Source of the DNA: Streptomyces cirratus
Lineage (GTDB): Bacteria > Actinomycetota > Actinomycetes > Streptomycetales > Streptomycetaceae
Direction of reading: 5' to 3'
Assembly (NCBI RefSeq): GCF_014650775.1
Contig: NZ_BMVP01000012.1
Coordinates: 140,337-204,336 of the forward strand
Length of the DNA stretch: 64,000 nucleotides
This document shows, piece by piece, positions 8,249 to 16,160 of this stretch (within the stretch, counting starts at the first letter, position 1; each line of letters opens with the position of its first letter). Under the pieces are notes generated by a model. That model worked only from the letters and a program-made list of their open reading frames with translations, searched no databases and was not told where the DNA came from. Made by a program: the position numbers and the translations under genes.

Positions 8249-9370
8249 ATGGAACAGCCCCGCACCACCCGCCGCGTGTTCTGTACGACCGCGCTGACCG
8301 CGGCCGCGACCGTCTTCCTCACCTCCGGCGGCGCCGGCCCGGCCGCGGCCCTGCCGTCCAGCGGCACATGGACGGTCCCCGCCGAGTGGGAGAGCCACTC
8401 CGGCTGCGTCATGTCCTGGCCCTGGGACCGCACGGACGGCTGGGGCGGGCTGCTCCCCCAGGTGCAGGCCGAGGTGGCCGCCGTCGCCAAGGCCATCGCC
8501 CGCTTCGAAACCGTCCTGATGTTCGCCGAACCCGGCACGACCGCCGACGCCCGCCGCCTGTGCGGACCGTCGGTGACCGTCGTCGAGTACCCGGTCAACG
8601 ACTGCTGGACCCGCGACACCGGACCGGTCTTCGCCCTGGACGCGGGCCGCACCCAGCGCACCGGCCTGGACTTCCGCTTCAACGGCTGGGGCAACAAGTA
8701 CCCGTACGACAAGGACGACCTGCTGCCCGTCGGCGTCTGCTCGTACCTCTCCGTGCCGCGCCGGCCGGTGGACCTCGTACTGGAGGGCGGCTCCGTCATC
8801 ACCGACGGCCAGGGCACCCTGATCACCACCGAGGAGTGCCTGCTCAACCCGAACCGCAACCCCGGGATGACCCGCGCCCAGATCGAGGCCGCGCTGCTCG
8901 CCGCGTACGGCGCGACCAAGGTGATCTGGCTGCCGTACGGCCTCGCCGACGACCTCATCACCAACGGGCACGTCGACCTCGTCGCCTCCTACCTCGGCCC
9001 CGCCAGGGTCCTGCTCCACACCCAGCCCGACACCTCCAGCCCCAACCACGCGCGCATGGAGGCCAACCGGACCGTGCTCCGGGCCGCCACCGACGCCTGC
9101 GGACGGCGCTTGCAGATAGAGGAGCTCCACCAGCAGCCGCACTTCCGGGTGAACGGCGCGCTCGTGGAGACGTTCAGCTACACCAACTACTACCTGACCG
9201 GCGGCAGCGTGGTCGTCCCCACCGCGCAGGAACCGGACGACGCGGCGGCGCTGTGCCGGTACGCCGAACTCTTCCCCGGCCGGGAGGTCGTCGGCGTCCC
9301 GGCCCGCACCCTGGCCTGGGGCGGCGGCGGTGTCCACTGCATCACCCAGCACATCCCCGCGGTCGCCTGA
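8249..9370 (+). CDS. exported agmatine deiminase / peptidyl-arginine deiminase family enzyme
   Basis: A 373-residue member of the Porphyromonas-type peptidyl-arginine deiminase family (AguA-like). Motifs seen are MSWPWDRTDGWGG, NDCWTRDTGPVF, VLEGGSV, GHVDLVASYL and, near the C-terminus, GGGGVHCITQHIP with the expected catalytic Cys. These proteins hydrolyse a guanidino group (agmatine to N-carbamoylputrescine) through a thiouronium intermediate. Unlike cytoplasmic AguA, it starts with a twin-arginine signal-like leader (TTRRVFCTTALTAAA then Gly/Ala-rich), suggesting export by Tat. The start at 8249 follows GAAGGG. It is paired with the APC permease upstream. The exact guanidine substrate is unknown. 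Confidence 0.85.
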   Translation: MEQPRTTRRVFCTTALTAAATVFLTSGGAGPAAALPSSGTWTVPAEWESHSGCVMSWPWDRTDGWGGLLPQVQAEVAAVAKAIARFETVLMFAEPGTTADARRLCGPSVTVVEYPVNDCWTRDTGPVFALDAGRTQRTGLDFRFNGWGNKYPYDKDDLLPVGVCSYLSVPRRPVDLVLEGGSVITDGQGTLITTEECLLNPNRNPGMTRAQIEAALLAAYGATKVIWLPYGLADDLITNGHVDLVASYLGPARVLLHTQPDTSSPNHARMEANRTVLRAATDACGRRLQIEELHQQPHFRVNGALVETFSYTNYYLTGGSVVVPTAQEPDDAAALCRYAELFPGREVVGVPARTLAWGGGGVHCITQHIPAVA

Positions 9371-9393
9371 CCACCCGGGCCCGCGGCACACGA

Positions 9394-9422
9394 CTGCGCC
9401 CGGCTCCGTGAGCCGGGCGCAG
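9394..9422. terminator. bidirectional terminator hairpin
   Basis: A perfect 13-bp stem (CTGCGCCCGGCTC) with a 3-base loop between the convergent ends of the deiminase gene and glpK. Confidence 0.75.
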
Positions 9423-9448
9423 GGCCGGACGGGGCACAGCGGCAGGGA

Positions 9449-10966
9449 TCACTCGACCTTCGCCCAGTCGAGGGTGCGTTCCACCGCCTTCTTCCAGCCC
9501 GCGTACCCTTCTTGGCGCTGGTCCTCCGACCACTGGGGCTCCCAGCGCTTGGACTCCTGCCAGTGCGTGCGCAGTTCGTCCGTGTCGCCCCAGAAGCCGG
9601 TGGCCAGACCGGCCGCGTAGGCGGCGCCGAGGGCGGTCGTCTCGGCGACGACCGGGCGGCTGACGGGGACGCCGAGGACGTCGGCCTGGATCTGCATGCA
9701 CAGGTCGTTGGCGGTGACGCCGCCGTCGACCTTGAGCACGTCGAGGTGGACGCCGGAGTCCTGTTCCATGGCCTCGACCACGTCGCGGCTCTGGTAGCAG
9801 ATGGCTTCGAGGGTGGCCCGGGCCAGGTGGCCGTTGTCGTTGTACCGGGCCAGGCCGACGATCGCGCCGCGGGCGTCGGAGCGCCAGTACGGGGCGAACA
9901 GGCCCGAGAAGGCCGGTACGAAGTACATACCGCCGTTGTCCTCGACGGTGCGGGCCAGCCGCTCGCTCTCGGCGGCATCCTTGATGATCTTCATTTGGTC
10001 GCGCAGCCACTGCACGGCGGAGCCGGTGACCGCGATGGACCCTTCCAGGGCGTAGATCGCGGGGCTGTCACCGAACTGGTAGGCCACCGTCGTCAGCAGT
10101 CCGTGCTGCGAACGGACCAGCTCTGTACCGGTGTTGAGCACCAGGAAGTTGCCGGTGCCGTAGGTGTTCTTGGCCTCGCCGGGCGCGTAGCAGACCTGCC
10201 CGACGGTCGCCGCCTGCTGGTCGCCGAGGACCCCGGTGATGGGGATCGCGGCGCGCAGCGGGCGGGAGGTGCGGGTCTGCCCGTAGGCCTCGCGGTGGGA
10301 GGAGGGGTTGATCTTGGGCAGCATGGCCCGGGGGACGCCGAAGAAGCCGAGCAGTTCCTCGTCCCAGTCGAGGGTTTCGAGGTTCATGAGCATCGTGCGG
10401 CTGGCGTTGGTGACGTCGGTCGCGTGGATGCCGCCGTCGGGGCCCCCGGTGAGGTTCCACAGGACCCAGCAGTCCGTGTTGCCGAAGAGGGCGTTGCCCT
10501 GCTCGGCCGCCTCGCGCACGCCGTCGACGTTCTCCAGGATCCACTGGATCTTGCCGCCGGAGAAGTACGTGGCCGGAGGCAGCCCCGCCTTGCGGCGGAT
10601 CGTGTCGCCCTGGCCGGACCGGTCCAGGGCCGCGGCGATGGAGTCGGTACGGGTGTCCTGCCAGACGATGGCGTTGTAGTACGGGCGGCCGTTGCGGGGG
10701 TCCCAGACAACGGTGGTCTCGCGCTGGTTGGTGATGCCGATCGCCGCGAGGTCGGCCGGGGCGAGGTTCCCGTGCCGCAGGGCGTTCTGGATCACCGAGT
10801 TGGTGCGTTCCCAGATCTCCACGGGGTCGTGTTCGACCCATCCCGAGCGCGGGAGGATCTGGGCGTGTTCCAGTTGGTGCTTCGCCACTTCGTTACCGGC
10901 GTGGTCGAAGATCATGAAACGGGTGCTGGTGGTTCCCTGGTCCACCGCGCCGACGAAGTCCGCCAT
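9449..10966 (-). CDS. glpK: glycerol kinase
   Basis: A 505-residue FGGY-family kinase that converts glycerol and ATP to sn-glycerol 3-phosphate in the cytosol. The N-terminal GAVDQGTTSTRFMIFD is the FGGY phosphate-1 motif; GITNQRETTVVWD, WQDTRT and the C-terminal DGGVTANDLCMQIQADVLG block are all typical, and the length is normal. It starts 53 bases after the aquaglyceroporin gene stops and forms a glpF-glpK operon. Glycerol 3-phosphate feeds the glycolytic triose pool, which is also the source of FkbH substrates, but no direct link to the cluster is shown. Confidence 0.97.
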   Translation of the reverse strand: MADFVGAVDQGTTSTRFMIFDHAGNEVAKHQLEHAQILPRSGWVEHDPVEIWERTNSVIQNALRHGNLAPADLAAIGITNQRETTVVWDPRNGRPYYNAIVWQDTRTDSIAAALDRSGQGDTIRRKAGLPPATYFSGGKIQWILENVDGVREAAEQGNALFGNTDCWVLWNLTGGPDGGIHATDVTNASRTMLMNLETLDWDEELLGFFGVPRAMLPKINPSSHREAYGQTRTSRPLRAAIPITGVLGDQQAATVGQVCYAPGEAKNTYGTGNFLVLNTGTELVRSQHGLLTTVAYQFGDSPAIYALEGSIAVTGSAVQWLRDQMKIIKDAAESERLARTVEDNGGMYFVPAFSGLFAPYWRSDARGAIVGLARYNDNGHLARATLEAICYQSRDVVEAMEQDSGVHLDVLKVDGGVTANDLCMQIQADVLGVPVSRPVVAETTALGAAYAAGLATGFWGDTDELRTHWQESKRWEPQWSEDQRQEGYAGWKKAVERTLDWAKVE

Positions 10967-11019
10967 GGGGTGCCGCCTCTCCTGTGGGATGGCCTGCTCG
11001 CTGCCTCAGGCAGCCGTGG

Positions 11020-11871
11020 TCACGCCTCCGGTCCTTCCGGGGCCGGCACGCGTCCGGGCGGCTCCGGCTCGGCGGTCGGCAGGAACCGGCCGATGAAGAA
11101 CTTGTACAGGCCCGCTCCGACGAGACCGCCGATCAGCGGCCCGACGATCGGCACCCAGAAGTAGAAGTGGCCGTACTGATCTCGCCACGCTCCGCCGTAG
11201 CCCGTGATGAAGCTGGCCAGTCGGGGGCCGAAGTCGCGGGCCGGGTTGATCGCGTAACCCGCGTCGGTGCCCCAGGCCATACCGATCGCCACGACGACCA
11301 GGCCGATGATGAACGGGGCCAGATTGGCTCCGGGAGGCGTGTTGAGGAGGTCGGTGATGGCCAGGATCAGCAGCAGCAGGATCGCCGTGCCGATGATCTG
11401 GTCGCGCAGCGCTCCCCACTCGGTCACCGGCAGGTTGGGGTTCCCGTTGGCCGGGAGGGTGGAGAAGACGCCCTGCGTCTTGGTGTGCGTGGGGTCGATC
11501 GTCGACAGGGCCTCGCAGTAGTTCCAGCGCACCAGCAGGGCTGCCACGAAGGCGCCCGCCGTCTGCGCCAGCGCGTAGGGGGCGACCTTGCTCCACGGGA
11601 AACCCTTGAACGCGGCGAGGGCCACCGTCACGGCGGGGTTGAGGTGCGCGCCGCTGAGCCGTGCCGCGACGTAGACACCCATGGTGACGCCCAGGCCCCA
11701 CGCCCAGGCGATGCTGTCGTGGTTGCCGAGGCCGCCGGGGGGATCGGTGAGACCTCCGCCCGCCACCACCTGGGCCACCACGCCGACCCCGAAAAGGATC
11801 AGGATCATGGTGCCCGCGAATTCGGCCGACAGTTCGCCGATCAAACCTGATTTCTTCAACCGCTCAGCCAT
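11020..11871 (-). CDS. glpF: glycerol uptake facilitator (aquaglyceroporin)
   Basis: A 283-residue MIP-family channel with both half-helix signatures, AHLNPAVTVAL and YAINPARDFGPRL. The Asp after the second NPAR is characteristic of glycerol-conducting members. Six hydrophobic segments are visible and the Pro/Glu-rich C-terminal tail is probably cytoplasmic. It is the first gene of the glpF-glpK unit. Its promoter should lie in the 154 bases before 12026; no GlpR-type regulator is present in the window. Confidence 0.93.
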   Translation of the reverse strand: MAERLKKSGLIGELSAEFAGTMILILFGVGVVAQVVAGGGLTDPPGGLGNHDSIAWAWGLGVTMGVYVAARLSGAHLNPAVTVALAAFKGFPWSKVAPYALAQTAGAFVAALLVRWNYCEALSTIDPTHTKTQGVFSTLPANGNPNLPVTEWGALRDQIIGTAILLLLILAITDLLNTPPGANLAPFIIGLVVVAIGMAWGTDAGYAINPARDFGPRLASFITGYGGAWRDQYGHFYFWVPIVGPLIGGLVGAGLYKFFIGRFLPTAEPEPPGRVPAPEGPEA

Positions 11872-12025
11872 CGAAGCCCGCTTCCCGCCGGCCCAGGACC
11901 GGCCGTGGACTGCCCGGGTCCCTCCCGCTTCTCACGATAGGACGATCACCGGTGAACCGCACGACGTCGCTGCGGGGGCGGGCGCCACGCGGCGCCCGGC
12001 CGGGTCCCGGTCGGGCCGCCGCGGG

Positions 12026-12442
12026 TCAGCCGATGCTCCACGACCAGGTGTGGTCGGCGCTGACCAGGCAGACGAGGACGACGAGGTCGGCGACTCCGAG
12101 CGCGAAGCCGAGGCGGGCGCGTCCGGGGCGGGTGGTCCCGCGGCGCAGGGCGAGTACGGCCAAGGCCATCGACGCCGGACCGAGGAGGAGGTTCATGGCG
12201 AGGAGGCCGACCAGGCCGAGCAGGAAGGAGGCGACGGCCATTCCGTCGGCGTCGCGGGTGCGGGGGCGGGTGGCGCCGGTGCCGGTGGCTGTGCCGGTGC
12301 CGGTGCCGGTGGCGACGCGGGAGGCGTCCGAGGTGCGGTCCGCGCGCCCGGTGCGTTCGGCGCGGCTGGGCTGCTCGGCGCGGGGCGGCTGCTCGGCGCG
12401 CTCCGTGCGGACGGGGTGGTCGGCGGTACTGCGGGCGCTCAT
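12026..12442 (-). CDS. DUF4190-like small membrane protein
   Basis: A 138-residue protein with an Arg/Glu-rich N-terminal tail (about 60 residues, with Thr-Gly repeats) followed by two hydrophobic segments of the DUF4190 type (MAVASFLLGLVGL ... LGFALGVADLVVLVCLVSA). Its start overlaps the stop of the small membrane gene upstream by ATGA, so the two are translationally coupled. Function unknown. Confidence 0.75.
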   Translation of the reverse strand: MSARSTADHPVRTERAEQPPRAEQPSRAERTGRADRTSDASRVATGTGTGTATGTGATRPRTRDADGMAVASFLLGLVGLLAMNLLLGPASMALAVLALRRGTTRPGRARLGFALGVADLVVLVCLVSADHTWSWSIG

Positions 12443-12621
12443 GACGAACCTTCCTGTCGGTGGTGGCGGCGGTGGTGGCGGCCGGTCCGCTCGCGGATCG
12501 CGAAGACCAGCAGCCAGCAGGCGATCGCGGCAGTCACGGCGAGGGAGACGGGGGCCGCGACGTGGGCCACGGTCCCCAGGAGGACCCCCATCAGCATCAG
12601 GGCCGCTACGAGGAAGAGCAT
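12439..12621 (-). CDS. very small membrane protein
   Basis: A 60-residue protein of two hydrophobic helices (MLFLVAALMLMGVLLG and a second around residues 25-42) with a His/Arg-rich C-terminus (HHRRHHRQ). The start at 12621 has a strong GGAGGGAGC site. It overlaps the next gene by ATGA. It is divergent from a TetR regulator whose probable operator lies between them, so it may be that regulator's target. Function unknown. Confidence 0.65.
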   Translation of the reverse strand: MLFLVAALMLMGVLLGTVAHVAAPVSLAVTAAIACWLLVFAIRERTGRHHRRHHRQEGSS

Positions 12622-12641
12622 CGTGCTCCCTCCGAAGATAG

Positions 12642-12656
12642 GTGACAGTTGTTCAC
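12642..12656. promoter_or_regulatory. inverted repeat between small membrane operon and TetR gene
   Basis: GTGACAGTTGTTCAC (GTGA and TCAC arms, imperfect centre) lies in the 96-base divergent promoter region. It is a plausible operator for the adjacent TetR regulator. Confidence 0.4.
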
Positions 12657-12717
12657 TGACTACCCAGTCTAATAGCGCCCATGCGGTCCTGTGTGGCGCG
12701 GGGGTTAACTTTCCGTC

Positions 12718-13362
12718 ATGAGTCAGACCGCCGGAGCCCGCCAGCTCCAACGCCTCAAGACCCGCCGGGCCCTGCTCGACGCCGCCCTGGCCCTCCTGGA
12801 GGAGCAGAGCCTCGGCAGCCTCGGCCTGCGCGAGGTGGCCCGCGCTGCGGGTGTGGCACCGACCGCCTTCTACCGGCACTTCCGCGACATCGAGGACCTC
12901 GGTATCGCACTGGTCGACGAGGCGCTGGAAAACCTGCACGCCACCGTCCGCTCCACCCTCGCCACCTCGGGCGACGCCGAGCAACGGATGTCCACGGCGG
13001 TGGAGTTGATGGCCGCCTTGGTGCGCGCCTACCCCGCGCACATCCGCTTCATCGTCCGCGAGCGGCACGGGGGCGTACGCCGGGTACGGGAGGCGGTGAC
13101 CGGGCAGCTCGACGCGTTCGCGAGGGAAGTGGCCGAAAATCTGGCGCTGGACCCGCTCGGCGCGGGCTGGAGCCGGGACGACCTGCTGATGCTGGCCAAG
13201 CTCTACGTCGACCACATGGTGATGACGGCCTCCGCGTTCCTGGCCGCCGCCCTGGAGGACAACGAATGGGACGCGGTCAGCCGCACCGCCCTGCGCCAGC
13301 TTCGCCTCATCCACGCCGGCCGGGTCCACTGGACTCCGGCGGGGCCGGCCGCGGGCGCGTGA
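12718..13362 (+). CDS. TetR-family regulator, FabR-like
   Basis: A 214-residue regulator. The HTH (VARAAGVAPTAFYRHFRDIE at about 41-60) is close to the pattern of FabR, the repressor of unsaturated fatty acid genes. The C-terminal domain contains RFIVRERHGG, also FabR-like. It is divergent from two small membrane genes across a short region with an inverted repeat. It probably regulates them and itself; a wider lipid role is possible but not shown. Confidence 0.85.
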   Translation: MSQTAGARQLQRLKTRRALLDAALALLEEQSLGSLGLREVARAAGVAPTAFYRHFRDIEDLGIALVDEALENLHATVRSTLATSGDAEQRMSTAVELMAALVRAYPAHIRFIVRERHGGVRRVREAVTGQLDAFAREVAENLALDPLGAGWSRDDLLMLAKLYVDHMVMTASAFLAAALEDNEWDAVSRTALRQLRLIHAGRVHWTPAGPAAGA

Positions 13363-13414
13363 CGACGCAGCGGGCCGGGGCTCGTGCGGCCACGGGCCCG
13401 CGCGGAGCCGGCCT

Positions 13415-13822
13415 TCACCGGGCCGGGCGCGGTGCGGGCGGCCGGGGTGCCTCGTGGAGGGGCGGCCCCGGCTGGTCCGGCTGAGGGTGCGCGGAGGCGC
13501 CGAGCGGCCGGGCGCCATGGCGTTCGGGGCGGTGTCCGGCCCCGCTGAGGATCTCCTCGCGGGGCGTGTCCGTCTCCCCGGGCGGCGGCGGGACGATCCG
13601 ACGCGCGAGGACCCGGCCCACCCAGCGTCGGCCGCAGCGCGGGCAGGGCGCGGCGCCGCGCGGGGTGTACGGCGAGGCCACCGGTACGCCGTCGCAGGAG
13701 AAGTACTCCCACTGGCGGCCTTCCGCGTCGCGCCAGTGCTGTACGTCGTAGTCGGTGCTCCACTCGTTCCAGCACCCGCCACATGCGAACGCCACGCGTT
13801 CGACGGCCAGTTCGGTGATCAT
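13415..13822 (-). CDS. zinc-ribbon-like small protein
   Basis: A 135-residue protein with two CxxC pairs, FACGGCWNEW near residue 14 and CPRCGRRW near residue 60, spaced as in a zinc ribbon, then a long Pro/Arg-rich tail. The start at 13822 has a near-perfect site (GGAAGGAGGTGG). It begins 44 bases after the alcohol dehydrogenase gene and is probably in its operon. Role unknown; metal binding is inferred from the cysteines. Confidence 0.7.
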   Translation of the reverse strand: MITELAVERVAFACGGCWNEWSTDYDVQHWRDAEGRQWEYFSCDGVPVASPYTPRGAAPCPRCGRRWVGRVLARRIVPPPPGETDTPREEILSGAGHRPERHGARPLGASAHPQPDQPGPPLHEAPRPPAPRPAR

Positions 13823-13866
13823 CGCAGCCACCTCCTTCCGGCACTGGGGCACTCCGGCGGCCCGGT

Positions 13867-14910
13867 TCAGCCCAGCGTCGCGATGTCGATCACGAAGCGG
13901 TAGCGGACGTCGGAGCCGAGGACGCGCTCGTACGCCTCGTTGATCTTCCCGGCCGGGATCGGTTCGATTTCCGCGCCGAGGCCGTTCCCGGCGCAGAAGT
14001 TGAGCATCTCCTGGGTCTCGGGGATGCCGCCGATGTTCGAGCCGGCGAAGGAACGGCGTTTCGACGCGAGGGTGAACGCGTGGACGCTCAGCGGTTCCGG
14101 CGGTGCGCCGACGTTGACCATGGCCCCGTCGAGGGCGAGGAGCGAGAGGTGGGCGTCGAGGTCCAGTTGGGCGCTCACCGTGTTCAGGATGAGGTCGAAG
14201 CGGCCCGCGAGGTGTTCGAAGGTGCCGGGGTCGCTGGTGGCGTAGTAGTCGACGGCGCCCAGGCGCAGTCCGTCGGCCTGCTTCTTGAGGGACTGGGACA
14301 GGACGGTGACCTCGGCGCCCATGGCGGCGGCGAGCTTGACGCCCATGTGACCGAGCCCGCCGAGGCCGACGACGGCCACCTTCTTGCCCTGGCCGGCGCC
14401 CCAGCGCTTGAGCGGCGAGTAGGTGGTGATGCCCGCGCACATGAGGGGGGCGGCCTCGTCGAGGTCGAGTCCCTCGGGGACGGAGAGGACGAAGTCCTCG
14501 GTGACCACGATGTGGGTGGAGTAGCCGCCGTTGGTGCTGGTGCCGTCCCGGTCGGTCGAGCCGTAGGTGAAGACCGTCCCGTTCAGGCAGTACTGCTCCT
14601 CCCCCGAGCGGCACGGCGCGCACTCGCGGCAGGAGTCGACCATGCAGCCGACGCCGACCCGGTCCCCGACGGCGTGGCGGGTGACCTCCGGGCCGACCTC
14701 GGCCACGACCCCGGCGATCTCGTGGCCGGGGGCGACGGGATAGGTCACCGGGCCCCACTCGCCGCGCACGTGGTGGATGTCGGAGTGGCAGATGCCGCAG
14801 TACTTGATGTCGATCAGGACGTCACGCGGCCCGACCTCGCGCCGTTCGACGGTGGCCGGGGCGAGCGGTTCGTTCCCGGAGGTGGCGGCGTACGCGTCGG
14901 CGGTGCTCAT
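13867..14910 (-). CDS. zinc-dependent alcohol dehydrogenase (cinnamyl alcohol dehydrogenase-like)
   Basis: A 347-residue medium-chain dehydrogenase/reductase. The catalytic zinc site is seen in CGICHSDIHHVRGEWG and GHEIAGVV, the structural zinc site in SCRECAPCRSGEEQYC, and the dinucleotide fold in VVGLGGLGHMGVKLA. This arrangement is that of NADP-linked aldehyde reductases of the YahK/AdhC (CAD) group, which interconvert aldehydes and alcohols in the cytosol. The start at 14910 has GGAGGT. The zinc-ribbon gene follows after 44 bases. Substrate unknown; probably general aldehyde reduction. Confidence 0.92.
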   Translation of the reverse strand: MSTADAYAATSGNEPLAPATVERREVGPRDVLIDIKYCGICHSDIHHVRGEWGPVTYPVAPGHEIAGVVAEVGPEVTRHAVGDRVGVGCMVDSCRECAPCRSGEEQYCLNGTVFTYGSTDRDGTSTNGGYSTHIVVTEDFVLSVPEGLDLDEAAPLMCAGITTYSPLKRWGAGQGKKVAVVGLGGLGHMGVKLAAAMGAEVTVLSQSLKKQADGLRLGAVDYYATSDPGTFEHLAGRFDLILNTVSAQLDLDAHLSLLALDGAMVNVGAPPEPLSVHAFTLASKRRSFAGSNIGGIPETQEMLNFCAGNGLGAEIEPIPAGKINEAYERVLGSDVRYRFVIDIATLG

Positions 14911-15092
14911 GTCCTACCTCCAGTGACTGGGTCGGCCGGAGAGCGGGCGCGGCCCGACGGGCAGTGGGGCCGCGCCCGCCGCCGGGGCCGTCCGGGCCGG
15001 GGCTCGGCTTTTACGCTACTTCCATGCTGCCGCGCACGCTGGCCCGGCGGCAGCCCCCGCAGGTCACGGCCCCGACCGCGACCGCCCCGGCC

Positions 15093-16070
15093 TCACAGGA
15101 GCCGTTGCGGGAGGGAGCCGGGCGCGACCGTGTGGGAGCGTACGGTGCCCCCCGGGGCCAGGTACTCGACCTCCCCCATCGGGTCGGCGGTGACCTCGCC
15201 GACCACTGCGGCCTGCCTGCCGTAGGGGTGGGCGCGCAGCGCCGCGAGGACCGGGCCGGTGCGCTCCGGCGGGACGAACAGGCACAGGCATCCGGCGCAG
15301 GCGGCGTCCAGCGGGGCCAGCCCCCGGGCGTCGAGGGCGACGCGCGCCTCGTACCGCACGGGCAGGGCGGCCTCTTCCACCCGCAGGGTCAGGCCGCGCC
15401 CGGCGGCGGTCCGGCGCAGCACCTCCGCCAGGCCGCCCGCGGTGACGGCCCGGGCGTGGTGGACGCCGGGCCGCGCCGCCCGGAGCAGGTCGGCCAGGGG
15501 CGCGCAGTCGCTCGGCACGTGGTGCTCGTAGCCGAGGCCGTCGCGCAGCGAGACGAGGTGCGCGGCGTGGCTGCCCAGCGGTCCGGTCACCAGGATGCGG
15601 TCGCCGGCCCGGATGAGGCCCGCGCCCAGGGGCGGGCCGCCGAGGACGCCGAACGCGGTGGCGGTGACGAAGACCCGGTCGGCCTCGCCGGCGCGGACGA
15701 CCTGGGTGTCGACGGCGGCGATGGCGACCCCGGCCTCGGTGGCCGCGCCGCGTACGGAGGCGGTCAGGCGGCGGACGAGGTCCATGGACAGCCCGGCCTC
15801 CAGCACGAGGGCGAGCGCGATGTGCCGGGGTTCGGCTCCGGTGGCGGCCAGTTCGTTGACGGCGCCGCACACCGCGACGCGGCCGATGTCGCCGTTGCCG
15901 AAGAACGGCGGATCGACCACGTACGTCCGGGTCACGGTCCGCAAGGCCGGCCCGGGGACCGCTGGGCCCGCGGGGCCCGGTGCGAGGGCCTCCGCGACCA
16001 GCGCCGGCGTGTGCGGGCCGAACCCGGCCTGGGCCGTGTCCCAGTCGTGTGTGTACGTCACGAAAGCCAT
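15093..16070 (-). CDS. HypE-like AIR synthase-related protein
   Basis: A 325-residue protein of the PurM/HypE superfamily. The N-terminal half has FGNGDIGRVAVCGAVNELAA, the HypE-type nucleotide-binding segment, and the C-terminal half follows the AIR synthase-like fold (GDRILVTGPLGSHAAHLV). Real HypE makes the cyano ligand of NiFe hydrogenase and ends in a conserved Pro-Arg-Ile-Cys; here the end is LPQRLL, so the thiol-carrying tail is missing. No hydrogenase genes are nearby. The start at 16070 has only a close GGGGG. It is likely a stand-alone ATP-binding relative with another function. Confidence 0.75.
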   Translation of the reverse strand: MAFVTYTHDWDTAQAGFGPHTPALVAEALAPGPAGPAVPGPALRTVTRTYVVDPPFFGNGDIGRVAVCGAVNELAATGAEPRHIALALVLEAGLSMDLVRRLTASVRGAATEAGVAIAAVDTQVVRAGEADRVFVTATAFGVLGGPPLGAGLIRAGDRILVTGPLGSHAAHLVSLRDGLGYEHHVPSDCAPLADLLRAARPGVHHARAVTAGGLAEVLRRTAAGRGLTLRVEEAALPVRYEARVALDARGLAPLDAACAGCLCLFVPPERTGPVLAALRAHPYGRQAAVVGEVTADPMGEVEYLAPGGTVRSHTVAPGSLPQRLL

Positions 16071-16160
16071 CCCCCGATGCCCGCGAGCCCTGATGGCCCC
16101 ATCATCCGCCGCGGGAGGCGTGCGGCATACCCGTGTCGGGGGCCGGCTGCCGATGAGGGG

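Noticed and set aside
12622..13782. extended 447-residue frame upstream of the small membrane gene
   Set aside because: It crosses the divergent promoter and is antisense to the TetR gene. Only the last 60 residues have a start, ribosome site and sensible composition.
15093..16070. true HypE (hydrogenase maturation)
   Set aside because: The C-terminal Pro-Arg-Ile-Cys tail is absent and no hydrogenase or other hyp genes are nearby.
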